A stretch of DNA of 64,000 nt from an uncultured Roseateles sp. (lineage in GTDB: Bacteria > Pseudomonadota > Gammaproteobacteria > Burkholderiales > Burkholderiaceae_C), in assembly GCF_963422335.1 (NCBI RefSeq), contig NZ_OY729424.1:5084001-5148000 (forward strand), given 5' to 3'. Each line of letters begins with the position of its first letter. Positions within the stretch are counted from its first letter, which is position 1. A program made the position numbers and the translations under genes. The notes below the pieces were generated by a model. The model was not told the origin of the DNA. It did no database searches and saw nothing but the letters and a program-made list of their open reading frames with translations. This document shows, piece by piece, positions 24,691-33,122 of this stretch.

Positions 24691-25455
24691 ATGCAACCTC
24701 TAGTCGATATCGCCTTGGTCATGCTGACAGCTGGCGCACTTGGAGGTCTTGTTAATTACTTTCTCTCTGATCCTGAACAAGAGAAGCGACTTGCTTGGTG
24801 GCAACACGTTTTCGTTGGCGTGGCGGCGTCGTTCATGGTGCCCTTGTTCTTAAACATGATATCTGGAGATCTGATCGACAAGATTCGGGGAACAACCGAA
24901 AAACCGGGTGACTATTCAAAGCTGTTCGTATTGGCCGGATTTTGTCTCGTTGCAGCGGTTTCTTCGCGGGCGTTCATAAAGTCACTCTCCGAACGCGTTC
25001 TTCAAGAAGTCAAGAAGAAGGTTGACGCAGTCGGACGAACTGCCGATAAGGCCGCCGAAAAGGCGGACTCAGCGAAGGCGCAGGCGACTGCCGCATCAGT
25101 CGACGCGAACGAAGCTAGACAAGCAGTTGCACCATTTGTTGAAGACGAATCAATCGACACCGCTACAGAGTCTCAGCTCAGTCAAGAATCAATTGTCAAG
25201 TTGCAGCGTTCGCTAGCCACATCAGAGACACTTCCCAGCAACGAAGTCGCTGTTCTCAAAGCGATGAAAGAAAGCCAATTTAGCCTGCGCTCGATGACGG
25301 GAATAGCCAAGGATGCAAATCTATCGAAGCCCTTCGCAAATGAAGCGATAACTTCACTCCTAAGCAGAGGCCTGCTTGGTGAGGCGATAGGGAAGGCAGG
25401 GCAGCCGCGTTGGTTCATAACGCAGGCCGGCCGAGCTGCCTCTCTTGATGACTAG
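24691..25455 (+). CDS. three-helix membrane protein, YLATT-like, with C-terminal winged helix
   Basis: A 254-residue protein with three membrane segments in the first 100 residues: IALVMLTAGALGGLVNYFL, VFVGVAASFMVPLFLNMIS, and LFVLAGFCLVAAVSSRAFI. This arrangement and its motifs (GGLVNYFL, PLFLNMIS, GFCLVAAVSSR) resemble the YLATT family described beside prokaryotic YEATS-domain conflict proteins. A coiled-coil stretch (VKKKVDAVGRTADKAAEKAD) links to a C-terminal winged-helix-like domain (VLKAMKESQFSLRSMTGIAK). It may couple membrane state to a cytosolic sensor or effector. It shares an R2 leader with the AbiJ-like gene next door. Confidence 0.75.
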   Translation: MQPLVDIALVMLTAGALGGLVNYFLSDPEQEKRLAWWQHVFVGVAASFMVPLFLNMISGDLIDKIRGTTEKPGDYSKLFVLAGFCLVAAVSSRAFIKSLSERVLQEVKKKVDAVGRTADKAAEKADSAKAQATAASVDANEARQAVAPFVEDESIDTATESQLSQESIVKLQRSLATSETLPSNEVAVLKAMKESQFSLRSMTGIAKDANLSKPFANEAITSLLSRGLLGEAIGKAGQPRWFITQAGRAASLDD

Positions 25456-25516
25456 CACAATTTTCCAGCGGATTTAACTCGGCAGCCGATGCACATATAC
25501 AAAGACGCCGCGACCC

Positions 25517-25611
25517 CAGGTGCCGCCCGAGCAATAGGAAAATTCTGTCAATTGCGCAAGGTGCCCGATATGAACACAGTGCGCTCGACAACACCTTGGA
25601 AGCCTTCTCAA
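25517..25611 (+). promoter_or_regulatory. R2 leader repeat, copy b, upstream of the AbiJ-like gene
   Basis: Diverged direct copy of 24582-24673. It has the same order of blocks and ends AGCCTTCTCAA, 43 bases before the ATG at 25655. The word TAGCCTTCAA appears once more at 25639-25648, next to the start codon. Confidence 0.65.
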
Positions 25612-25654
25612 GACTAACGTGAGGCGAGCGGAAGTTCCTAGCCTTCAAAATGCG

Positions 25655-26524
25655 ATGACTAAGCCCAAGCAAATGCCCAAGTTCTCCGAGCGGATCGGCG
25701 CAGTTCAGGTCCCCAAGATTGCACAGACCGAAAGCATCAACGATGCACTACGAAACACCATTTGGAACTTTCTGATTTCCATCTATGGTGATGGTGAATC
25801 GGGCTGGTTCTCGATCTCCCACTACGTAGCAAATTTCGTCTTCAAAGTGCCCGTCGACGAGCTTCCGACCTACAACATTCGCTTGCGAGACTGGCTTAAG
25901 GACAAGTTTTATAAGTTGACATGGTACGAGGTGTACGACCTCGTCGAGGCGATCTGCCGCGATCAAGAGGTGATTGACCGCCACACGCGTTGGCACACCA
26001 ATCAGTTGCACCAAATCTTTAACAGGATGTTCGAGACTGAGCTTTCCGGTTACCGGTTCGTCGAAGGGATCCTTGTGCCGATCGCGAGTCCTGCCGAGAC
26101 CGAGTCCATCGAAGCGGCAGTTGAATCGAGTAGCCGGCTTGGCCTTGCAGGCGCACACACCCATATCATCACTGCGCTTCAGCTATTGGCGAAACGTCCA
26201 AACCCGGACTACAGGAATTCAATCAAGGAATCCATCAGTGCCGTGGAATCGATGGTCAAACAGCTGTCGGGCGTGGATTCTCAAGGACTATCACCGGCGC
26301 TCGGAGCGCTTTCAAAGAGGGTGACCATTCATGAAGCAATGCGGAGTGGGTTCGTGAAAATGTACGGTTACACCAGCGATGAAGATGGGATTCGGCACGC
26401 GATTCTTGAGGACTCCAACGTGGGATACGACGAAGCCAAGTACATGGTTGTTGCGTGCTCCGCGTTCGTGAACTATGTAGCCGCCAAAGCGCAGGCCGCC
26501 GGCATGCTGGATTCGAGCACGTGA
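25655..26524 (+). CDS. AbiJ-like abortive-infection protein (AbiJ_NTD4 style) with HEPN-like C-terminus
   Basis: A 289-residue protein, counted from ATG 25655 (MTKPKQMPKFSERIGAV); the longer frame from 25619 adds non-family residues. The N-terminal half (KFSERIGAVQVPKI, ESINDALRNTIWNFLI) resembles AbiJ N-terminal domains. The C-terminal half (NPDYRNSIKESISAVESMVK, then FVKMYGYTSDEDGIRHAILE and AKYMVVACSAFVNYV) resembles the HEPN-like domain of the same family. AbiJ proteins are linked to phage abortive infection, and HEPN domains are often RNases. It sits directly after the YLATT-like gene and shares its leader repeat, so the two may work together. Confidence 0.85.
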   Translation: MTKPKQMPKFSERIGAVQVPKIAQTESINDALRNTIWNFLISIYGDGESGWFSISHYVANFVFKVPVDELPTYNIRLRDWLKDKFYKLTWYEVYDLVEAICRDQEVIDRHTRWHTNQLHQIFNRMFETELSGYRFVEGILVPIASPAETESIEAAVESSSRLGLAGAHTHIITALQLLAKRPNPDYRNSIKESISAVESMVKQLSGVDSQGLSPALGALSKRVTIHEAMRSGFVKMYGYTSDEDGIRHAILEDSNVGYDEAKYMVVACSAFVNYVAAKAQAAGMLDSST

Positions 26525-26641
26525 ACGCAGTCTCCCGAGCTTGCCTCCACCGGAATGGTCGCGAGAGTCGCTGCGGCGCCATGTCAATCGCGCCACCAGC
26601 CTTGTACCGGAGCAGGTGTGCTCAAACACGAACGCCGCCTC

Positions 26642-27178
26642 ATGACGCCATCTGACCAGATCGCAGTCGCGGCACTAGTCGTTGCGGGATGTGCGTTCTT
26701 TGCGACGGCTTGGCAGGCATTTCTTGCGCACAGGCACAATCGCTTGAGCGTTCGCCCATACCTCGTCTGGCACCGAGACCAATCGACAACTGAGGCGGGC
26801 ACAGAGGTAACGTTCAAAGTGAGCAACTGCGGCATAGGGCCCGCTATTGTCAAGGAGCGCTTCTTTAGCATTAATGACAAACGCTTTCAGCCCGGCCAGA
26901 CATCAGGAGATGAGGTCCGTGAGCTAGCTGTGGCGGTCCTCGCTCAGCGATTCCAATATCACTTGAGCCAGCATAGCATCCCCGGCATTCACACCGCGAT
27001 CCCACAGGGCGGTGAGTACGTGATTGCACGAATTCTGTTCCCCAATGCCAATGACGGTATGGTGAATTCAATTCTTAAGCAATCAGGCAAGATCGATTTT
27101 TGTATTCGCTTCGAATCGCTCTATGGTGAAGATTTTGTTTTTTCCACTGACAAGGCAAGCCGCCAACATGAAACCTAA
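26642..27178 (+). CDS. small single-pass membrane protein of unknown function
   Basis: A 178-residue protein, taking ATG 26642 (MTPSDQIAVAAL) as the start because it directly precedes the membrane segment IAVAALVVAGCAFFATAWQAFL. The soluble part begins HRHNRLSVRPYLVWH, then reads as a beta-rich domain (VTFKVSNCGIGPAIVKERFF). This N-terminal layout, with a helix then an RPY motif and an immunoglobulin-like fold, is common in small proteins of accessory regions. It is not assignable to a pathway. Confidence 0.65.
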   Translation: MTPSDQIAVAALVVAGCAFFATAWQAFLAHRHNRLSVRPYLVWHRDQSTTEAGTEVTFKVSNCGIGPAIVKERFFSINDKRFQPGQTSGDEVRELAVAVLAQRFQYHLSQHSIPGIHTAIPQGGEYVIARILFPNANDGMVNSILKQSGKIDFCIRFESLYGEDFVFSTDKASRQHET

Positions 27179-27271
27179 GCAAGCGATTGCAGCGCAGCCT
27201 CCGGGCTAGAGTGTGCCTAGATTTATTCCGCTCACTAGGTAGTCGCGCTAGTCGACTTCTGAGGTATCGAG

Positions 27272-28102
27272 ATGGGCAATCACTTCGTTCCGCAGTTCTA
27301 CCTTCGAGGCTTTGAGAGCGCCGGCAGAATATGGGCGCACGACCGTCATGCCAACCGCAGCTTCTCGACGCAGGTCAAGACCATTGCAAACGAGAACGAC
27401 CTCTATCCGGACGAGCTTGAGACGCGGCTGAACGAAACCATTGAGAAGCCAGCAAGGCCCGCGCTAATCGCGCTGAGAGAACGACGTCCCCTGAGCCCGG
27501 CAGAACGGCTTGCGCTGGCTCTGTACGTAGTTACGCTCTGGAAGCGGGTGCCGCAGGCTGGCCGACGGGTCCTCGATAGGCTTCCAGAGGTGGTCGACGA
27601 AGTGCACACGAATATGCGCGCCGAACTTGACCTACTGGCTCAAGTCCGCCCCGAAATGGACGTCGAGGGGTTGCGATCGAAGGTGGCCGAAGTAATGCAG
27701 CGGCAGCTCACCAATCCACGACCGGAGCTGTGGCATTCGACAATAGAGTCTGAAAGTGGCCCTCGTGTTGTTGACGCACTGCTGTCCATGAATTGGGTAT
27801 TTCTGTACCACGACAGGCTGCAGTTCCTGACCTGCGACAACCCTGTCTTCTTCGAGTCTGAAGGCATCGGTAGCCCCAAATCTGAACTGACCTTGCCGAT
27901 CTCCAACTCGTTGGCGCTGTGGGCAACGCGCACACCTCATAGGTCAGGAAGCTATCTGCAAGCGACGCCCGCTGCTGTCAAACAGATCAATACGCGGACC
28001 GCACACAACAGCACAAGGTTCATTTACTCTCAGCGCAACGAGCTATGGATCCTGCCCTTCACGCTCAAGGGTGAACAGCAGCTTCAGAGGCTAGAGCCTT
28101 AA
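27272..28102 (+). CDS. DUF4238 domain protein
   Basis: A 276-residue soluble protein starting MGNHFVPQFYLRGFESAGRI, the characteristic N-terminus of DUF4238 (N/K-H-x-V-P-x-x-Y-L-R-x-F). Later family-like stretches are LALALYVVTLWKRVP, WVFLYHDRLQFLTCDNPVFF and the C-terminal RFIYSQRNELWIL. The function of DUF4238 is not established; its genes are scattered and frequently found in mobile and defence-rich regions. A ribosome-binding site GAGGTATCGAG precedes the ATG. It ends 55 bases before the SIR2-like gene and may be co-transcribed with it. Confidence 0.88.
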   Translation: MGNHFVPQFYLRGFESAGRIWAHDRHANRSFSTQVKTIANENDLYPDELETRLNETIEKPARPALIALRERRPLSPAERLALALYVVTLWKRVPQAGRRVLDRLPEVVDEVHTNMRAELDLLAQVRPEMDVEGLRSKVAEVMQRQLTNPRPELWHSTIESESGPRVVDALLSMNWVFLYHDRLQFLTCDNPVFFESEGIGSPKSELTLPISNSLALWATRTPHRSGSYLQATPAAVKQINTRTAHNSTRFIYSQRNELWILPFTLKGEQQLQRLEP

Positions 28103-28157
28103 TGGGTCAACAGATCTAGAGCAATTCAGCAATAGACCAAACGAAACAAACGAACCG

Positions 28158-29222
28158 ATGGCAACTACTTCACCGTCCAAATCACTCGTCTTGGTCGTCG
28201 GCGCTGGCGCAAGCAAAGAGGCCGGGCTTCCGGTGGGGTGGGAGTTGAAGCAGAAGATCGCTGATGCAATCGAATATCGTGTTAGCAGCGGGCAAATAGA
28301 ACGCTCAGGCGACGACGAAATCCTGAATGCAATCCGCTTGGCTGGCGCAAAGTTGGGCGAGCGTGACCCCATCAACAGTTTCCTGCATAAGTGTCGGCAG
28401 ATCCGTGACGCCATGCCACAGGCGGCCTCAATAGACAACTTCATTGACGCCCACCGCGATGACCAAAAAATCACTCTGGTCGGAAAGTTGGCCATCGCTC
28501 GATGCATTCTTCGGGCTGAGCAGAAAAGTTCGATGTGGGTCAATCGGGCCCGTGGCGTCAATCGCATGGACTTCAAGCCGATTGATGGCACCTGGTACGT
28601 CGCGCTCTTCAGACTCCTTGTGGAGAACTGCCAGCGGCAAGACATTGCCGAAAGATTGTCCCGGCTGACGATCATCACGTTCAACTACGACCGATGCATC
28701 GAGCACTATCTGCACGAGGCTCTGATCAACTATTACAGCATTCAAGAAGATGAGGCCAGAGAGATATTGGGCCACTTGAATATCTATCACCCGTATGGCC
28801 ACATAGGTCCATTGCCTTGGGAGCGCAAACCTCCAGCTATAGGCTTCGGCGCCACGCCGCACCATGAGGAACTTCTTGCCGTGGCAGAACAGCTGAAGAC
28901 CTTCACAGAAGGCACTGACGAGAGCCACAGCGACATCGTTGACATTCGTGCCACCGTGCACAGCGCAAAGCGGATGTTGTTCCTCGGATTTGCGTTCAAC
29001 CTTCAGAACCTCCAGTTGCTCTATGGAAGTGGCACGGTGACAAAACGGACCTGCCCTGTATTTGGCAGCGCCTTTGGACTTTCGCCCAGCGATGTGGAAA
29101 TGATCTCCCAGGAGCTCATGGACCTTGGTGGCTATATGCAGGCCGGTGACATACACCTGAGGAACTCGCACACGTGCACGCAGATCTTCAACGAGTACGG
29201 ACGAAGCCTTTCAATCCGATGA
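28158..29222 (+). CDS. SIR2-like domain protein, candidate NAD+-consuming defence effector
   Basis: A 354-residue protein. The N-terminal nucleotide-binding loop LVLVVGAGASKEAGLPVGWE, the central ITFNYDRCIEHYL (Asn and Asp of the SIR2 site), HLNIYHPYGHIG with the catalytic-type His, and MLFLGFAFNLQNL mark a SIR2-like domain. SIR2-like domains of this kind serve as NADases in several anti-phage systems (DSR, Thoeris ThsA and others). There is no second recognisable domain, and the sensor or partner is not evident. The DUF4238 gene upstream is the natural candidate. The IS66 element begins 77 bases downstream. Confidence 0.85.
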   Translation: MATTSPSKSLVLVVGAGASKEAGLPVGWELKQKIADAIEYRVSSGQIERSGDDEILNAIRLAGAKLGERDPINSFLHKCRQIRDAMPQAASIDNFIDAHRDDQKITLVGKLAIARCILRAEQKSSMWVNRARGVNRMDFKPIDGTWYVALFRLLVENCQRQDIAERLSRLTIITFNYDRCIEHYLHEALINYYSIQEDEAREILGHLNIYHPYGHIGPLPWERKPPAIGFGATPHHEELLAVAEQLKTFTEGTDESHSDIVDIRATVHSAKRMLFLGFAFNLQNLQLLYGSGTVTKRTCPVFGSAFGLSPSDVEMISQELMDLGGYMQAGDIHLRNSHTCTQIFNEYGRSLSIR

Positions 29223-29339
29223 ATTGTTCGAGCCTCAAGGCGAGGATCGAGACGGGCGCCAAGATCGAAGATTTCGCTGTCTGACGAGGTAGCACCTCAG
29301 TAAGCGTCCGCCAAACCCATCTTGACGGCGATGGCCAGA

Positions 29340-30893
29340 TCAGATGGCGGCGGGATTCCAGCGGTGCGGCAACAACTCGGCGATCCGACTGGCCGGCTGC
29401 GTGGGCAAGCGCTCCAGCGCGTCGCGCAGGTAGGCATGCGGTTCATGCCCATTCAGCCTCGCCGAGTGCACCAGACTCATGATGGCAGCCGCACGCTGAC
29501 CCGCACGCAGGCTGCCAGCGAATAGCCAGTTGTTTCGACCTAGGGCGATGGGCCTGATCTGGTTCTCGACCCAGTTGTTGTCCGCAGGCAGCTCGCCATC
29601 GTCGATGAAGCGCGTCAGCGCCTGCCAACGCTTGAGGCTGTAGTCGATGGCCTTGGCCGTGGCTGAGCCTTCAGGGACCCGTTGCCGCTGCCCGCTCAAC
29701 CACTGCCGCAAGGCATCGGCCACGGGTCGCGAGCGCAGTTGCCGGATGCGCTTGCGCTCATCGGGATCCAGTTCTCGGACCTCACGCTCGACGTCGTAAA
29801 GCTCGCCAAAGAACTTCAGCGCCTGTTCGCCGACTGGACTGCCATGGTTGGCCCACAGTTCATGGAACTTGCGTCTGGCGTGGGCCAGGCATCCGGCCTC
29901 GGTCACGCCCAGCTCGAAGCAGGCCTTGTACCCCGAGAAGTCGTCGCAGACGAGCTTGCCGCACCAACCCGAATTGCTTGGCTCCCCCAAGCCTAGGAAG
30001 GCCCGAACGTGCTGGCCGCCCCGGCTGTCAGCGAAGTCGAAGACCACAGCGCGCAGGCTGTCGTAGGCCGTCGTGCAATAGCTCCACAGATAGGCCCGGT
30101 GTGTCTTGCCGTGGCCTGGCTTGAGCATGGCCACCGGTGTCTCGTCAGCGTGCAGCACGGCTCGGGCCAGCATCTCTGCCTTGAGCGCATCCACCAGTGG
30201 CTGCAACTGCACGCCGCATTGGCCCACCCACTCGGCCAGCGTCGAGCGCGGGATGGCCAGACCGGCCCGGCCAAAGATGCCTTCCTGCCGGTACAGCGGC
30301 AGGTGATCCAGGTACTTGGCCACCAGCACTTGGGCCAGCAGCCCGGTGGTGGGGATGCCCTTGTCGATGATGTGCGGCGCGACAGGCGCCTGCACGAGGG
30401 TCTCGCACCGGCCGCAGACCCACTTGCCGCGGACATGGCGTTCGACCGTGAAGACGCCGGGCACGTAGTCGAGCTTCTCGGCCACGTCTTCGCCGATGCG
30501 CTTGAGCTGGCAGCCACAACCGCATGTGAGGCTGTCAGGCTCATGACGCACTTCGCGCCGTGGCAGTTCGGCCGGCAGTGCGGTGCGCTTGGCTTGGCGT
30601 TTCTCGGTGGAGTTGGGCTTGCCAGCTTCGCGCTGCTCGATCTCCAGCGCCAGCGCAGCCAGATCGGCGTCGAGCGCCTCTTCGAGAAGGCTCTTCTGCT
30701 CCGCGTTGAAGCTCTCGGACTTGGCGGCAAACTTCAGCCGCTTGAGCACCGCCATCTCGTGCGTAAGCTTGTCGATGAGGGCGCGGTCGTGAGCGGCCTG
30801 GCGCTCGTGACGCTGGACTTCGGCAAGCGCCGAATGCAGCGCCTGGCGCAGTTGCTCGGGTGTCAGCGTGTCGATGCGGTCGGTGGCGATCAC
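29340..30893 (-). CDS. tnpC: IS66 transposase TnpC
   Basis: A 517-residue DDE transposase. The N-terminal coiled coil (EVQRHERQAAHDRALIDKL) is followed by a zinc-binding region (CGCGCQLKRIG and WVCGRCETL) and the helix LLAQVLVAKYLDHLPLYRQE. The catalytic positions lie in HADETPVAML, VCDDFSGYKACF and WVENQIRPIALGRNNW, and the C-terminal IS66 extension carries ERLPTQPASRIAELLPHRW. Full length for the family with no frameshift. Confidence 0.97.
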   Translation of the reverse strand: MIATDRIDTLTPEQLRQALHSALAEVQRHERQAAHDRALIDKLTHEMAVLKRLKFAAKSESFNAEQKSLLEEALDADLAALALEIEQREAGKPNSTEKRQAKRTALPAELPRREVRHEPDSLTCGCGCQLKRIGEDVAEKLDYVPGVFTVERHVRGKWVCGRCETLVQAPVAPHIIDKGIPTTGLLAQVLVAKYLDHLPLYRQEGIFGRAGLAIPRSTLAEWVGQCGVQLQPLVDALKAEMLARAVLHADETPVAMLKPGHGKTHRAYLWSYCTTAYDSLRAVVFDFADSRGGQHVRAFLGLGEPSNSGWCGKLVCDDFSGYKACFELGVTEAGCLAHARRKFHELWANHGSPVGEQALKFFGELYDVEREVRELDPDERKRIRQLRSRPVADALRQWLSGQRQRVPEGSATAKAIDYSLKRWQALTRFIDDGELPADNNWVENQIRPIALGRNNWLFAGSLRAGQRAAAIMSLVHSARLNGHEPHAYLRDALERLPTQPASRIAELLPHRWNPAAI

Positions 30894-30984
30894 GGGAGTT
30901 GATCGTGCCAGCGGTCGAGCCTGTGCGCATCAGCACATTCGACAATTGCGTGGAACTGCGACCGGGGTTGCCGCGTCAAGGCAC

Positions 30985-31317
30985 CTACAGCACGCTGATG
31001 ATGCCGGCTTCGCCGATGCGCTGCCAGGGCAGGCCCAGCACCAGTGCGCCGAGCTGCTGCTGCGTGAGCGCCAGGGTCAGCCCGGCATCGCGGGGCCAGA
31101 CGAACTTGCCCTGGTTGAGTCGCCTGGCGGCCAGCCAGACGCCAATGCCATCGTGCACCAGCACCTTCATGCGATTGGCCCGGCGGTTGGCGAACAGGTA
31201 GGCATGGTGGGGCCGGGCAGCGCCGAAGACCTGCACCACGCGAGCCAGTGCAGCCTCAGTGCCAGCGCGCATGTCCAGCGGCTCGACCGCCAGCCACACG
31301 GCGTCCACACGGATCAT
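30985..31317 (-). CDS. tnpB: IS66 accessory protein TnpB
   Basis: A 110-residue protein starting MIRVDAVWLAVEPLDMRAGT at ATG 31317, with the family motif HHAYLFANRRANRMKVLVHD. The start overlaps the tnpA stop by three bases (31314-31317). A longer open frame back to 31602 lies in tnpA and is a shadow. TnpB of IS66 is required for efficient transposition; its biochemical role is unclear. Confidence 0.95.
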   Translation of the reverse strand: MIRVDAVWLAVEPLDMRAGTEAALARVVQVFGAARPHHAYLFANRRANRMKVLVHDGIGVWLAARRLNQGKFVWPRDAGLTLALTQQQLGALVLGLPWQRIGEAGIISVL

Positions 31318-31682
31318 CGGAGCAACTCGCGGGTCCAGGCGGCGAAGTCGGCAGCGGCCGACACCGGCCAGGTGATCGTCATCGTTGTTGCGCCTCGACG
31401 CAGTTGGACCTGGATGTCGGAGCTGGCCGGCACCACTGGCGGTATGGGCGATGGGGCAAGGGGCACCGGGATGAAGCCGCTTGAGATCGCGGGCACAGCG
31501 GGCTGGTCTTCGCGGGCGAGTTGGCGCCAGCGGTGCACGACGTTGGCATTGATGCCATGGGCCAGGGCCACCTTCGCCACCGAGGCGCCCGGCGCTTCGC
31601 ACTCGGCCATCACCTGCGCCTTCAGTGCTTCGCTGTAGTGCCGTCGCTTAACCGGTTTGTCGCTTGTCATCGTGTCCACCAT
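31314..31682 (-). CDS. tnpA: IS66 accessory protein TnpA
   Basis: A 122-residue protein with a helix-turn-helix N-terminus (RRHYSEALKAQVMAECEAPG, then VAKVALAHGINANVVHRWR) and a C-terminal region ending ITWPVSAAADFAAWTRELLR. The ATG at 31682 is used here; MTSDKP four codons later is possible. It is the first gene of the IS66 operon and overlaps tnpB. Confidence 0.95.
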   Translation of the reverse strand: MVDTMTSDKPVKRRHYSEALKAQVMAECEAPGASVAKVALAHGINANVVHRWRQLAREDQPAVPAISSGFIPVPLAPSPIPPVVPASSDIQVQLRRGATTMTITWPVSAAADFAAWTRELLR

Positions 31683-31835
31683 CGTCTGATCGTGGACATG
31701 ATCCTTGCCGCCTCAGCGGTCAACTTCAAGATGGGTTGGCCGGACGGTTACGCACCTCAGCGCGTCATCACGACGCACACCACAAGGCCACCCAATGAGG
31801 TGGCTTTCGTGCTTTCTGGGCGCTCCTATGGGCCT

Positions 31836-32192
31836 CTAGGAGGCTGGCTTCAGCGTCTCCAGAACCTGCCTACGTTTCGCTTGGGAAAGCGAATGCCAGA
31901 GCAGCAGCAGTTCGGCTGTTTGATCGTCCGGCGAGTACAGGAATTCCACTGGCACCCCAAGCGCTTTGGCGAGGTTCTGCGCAATGTTGAACCGTGGCGT
32001 GTGAACACCGCGCTGGTACTGGCTCATACGCACGCTGGCGGCATCGTCAATCTCGGCAGCCACAGCAACCTGCTCCAACGTCATGCCGGCCCGCTCTCGG
32101 GCTTGGACGAACCGCCGAGCGAACACAGGCAACGCATCCCCAACCACCTTGCGGGATGTCTTCTTTGCGAGTTTTTCATGGGCCGTTGTCAC
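31836..32192 (-). CDS. XRE-family transcriptional regulator
   Basis: A 118-residue protein with a Cro/CI-type helix-turn-helix: FVQARERAGMTLEQVAVAAE and RMSQYQRGVHTPRFNIAQNL, then AKALGVPVEFLYSP. The C-terminal tail is short (LLLWHSLSQAKRRQVLETL). The start is a GTG at 32192, since no in-frame ATG precedes the domain. The palindrome ACCTAAG-N5-CTTAGGT covers that start and its upstream region, so autoregulation is likely. It is divergent from the membrane-protein gene at 32322 and may control it. Confidence 0.9.
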   Translation of the reverse strand: MTTAHEKLAKKTSRKVVGDALPVFARRFVQARERAGMTLEQVAVAAEIDDAASVRMSQYQRGVHTPRFNIAQNLAKALGVPVEFLYSPDDQTAELLLLWHSLSQAKRRQVLETLKPAS

Positions 32193-32242
32193 CTAAGCAA
32201 CTCTTAGGTATTCGGCTATTCTTGTCCCTAAGTTTTCCTTAG
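32191..32242. promoter_or_regulatory. two palindromic operators between the XRE gene and its divergent neighbour
   Basis: Operator 1 is ACCTAAG-CAACT-CTTAGGT (32191-32209), a perfect 7-bp inverted repeat. Operator 2 is CTAAG-TTTTC-CTTAG (32228-32242) with the same 5-bp spacer and the same half-site. Centres are 35 bp apart. This is the expected layout for a dimeric XRE repressor controlling divergent promoters. Confidence 0.8.
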
Positions 32243-32321
32243 ATTTACCTAGGCCTACATCATGCCTGCGCCTCGAACGGTAGAGGCCAACCCAATCCCG
32301 TCAACACACCCTGGAGGAACA

Positions 32322-33017
32322 ATGCATTTCAAGAAAATAGCAGTTCGATTGATCGCAGCCGGAGTCGTCGGACTATTGGTTGGCATGTTTATGGACACGA
32401 CTGTCGCAGTGGAATACTCCTCGCAGCGAATTCACAACCTGCACGCTCAAGCTCGACAAACAAACATCCTGCTACTGAGCGGGCTACTGTTCATCGCCGG
32501 CATCATCCTCTTCTCCGCGGCGAAGATCAAAGCCACGAAGGAGGACGATGCAACTGAGGAAGAGGCTCGGCAACGCGCTCAGGCTGCAAGGAAGGCTGCT
32601 CTCGATGCCTCTGCTATTAAGGCGCGTGAAAACCTGGGGGCAACGGCGGGGTTCCTGCGCAGACATTTCTCATCGGACCGGCTAAAACAGCGCTTGCCCA
32701 TCGGCCTCATAGTCGGCGCATCGCTCGGCATGTGGAGCGAAGCCTATCGACTCGCCCCATGGTGGATCGCGGGGTCGGTATGTGTCTTGTACGCATTCCG
32801 GCGAGCAGAGCCGCGAGCGCTAGCTACACATCTGCTGATCGTCCATACGGCGGCATACCTAGTCTCAGCGGGGCTCCATTCACTGTCCTTTGCCGGCCGC
32901 GACGACATATCAATTGCCGAACTGTGGATGTATGCCTCGCTGTACGGCCTTCCCGGCATCGTCTCACTTGTTTTGCTGTTCTTCGCTCGTCGAAAGAAGC
33001 CAACCCCCAGCACCTGA
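32322..33017 (+). CDS. polytopic membrane protein of unknown function
   Basis: A 231-residue protein. The ATG at 32322 has a strong ribosome-binding site (GGAGGA, 32313-32318), so the longer frame from 32262 is rejected. Hydrophobic segments are LIAAGVVGLLVGMFM, ILLLSGLLFIAGIILF, and three or four more in the C-terminal half (LPIGLIVGASLGMW, WWIAGSVCVLYAF, LPGIVSLVLLFFA). They are separated by a charged coiled-coil-like loop (DATEEEARQRAQAARKAALD). It ends with a basic tail. It lies opposite the XRE regulator across shared operators, so it is probably under that regulator. Family not recognised. Confidence 0.72.
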   Translation: MHFKKIAVRLIAAGVVGLLVGMFMDTTVAVEYSSQRIHNLHAQARQTNILLLSGLLFIAGIILFSAAKIKATKEDDATEEEARQRAQAARKAALDASAIKARENLGATAGFLRRHFSSDRLKQRLPIGLIVGASLGMWSEAYRLAPWWIAGSVCVLYAFRRAEPRALATHLLIVHTAAYLVSAGLHSLSFAGRDDISIAELWMYASLYGLPGIVSLVLLFFARRKKPTPST

Positions 33018-33122
33018 CCTCCCACATTCTCGGTTCACCCCGCCAGCGCCCTCGGAGCAATCCCTGGGCGCTTTTTTCCGTCCCAACCCAAAGGACTTTG
33101 TCCCAACCCAAGGAGTACGCCT

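Larger units (their letters stand above)
29300..31751. mobile_element. complete IS66-family insertion sequence (2,452 bp) with 8-bp target duplication
   Basis: The left end GTAAGCGTCCGCCAAACCCA (29300 onward) and the reverse complement of the right end, GTAACCGTCCGGCCAACCCA (from 31751 backward), are imperfect terminal inverted repeats that continue into CATCTTGA. The 8-bp direct repeat GCACCTCA flanks the element exactly (29292-29299 and 31752-31759), as expected for IS66. It contains tnpA, tnpB and tnpC reading on the minus strand and no passenger gene. All three frames are open, so it may still be active. It did not interrupt a recognisable gene. Confidence 0.97.

Noticed and set aside
28158..29222. 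SIR2-like gene as part of a Thoeris or DSR system
   Set aside because: No TIR-domain gene is nearby, and the protein lacks the SLOG or large C-terminal domains of those systems, so I name only the domain.
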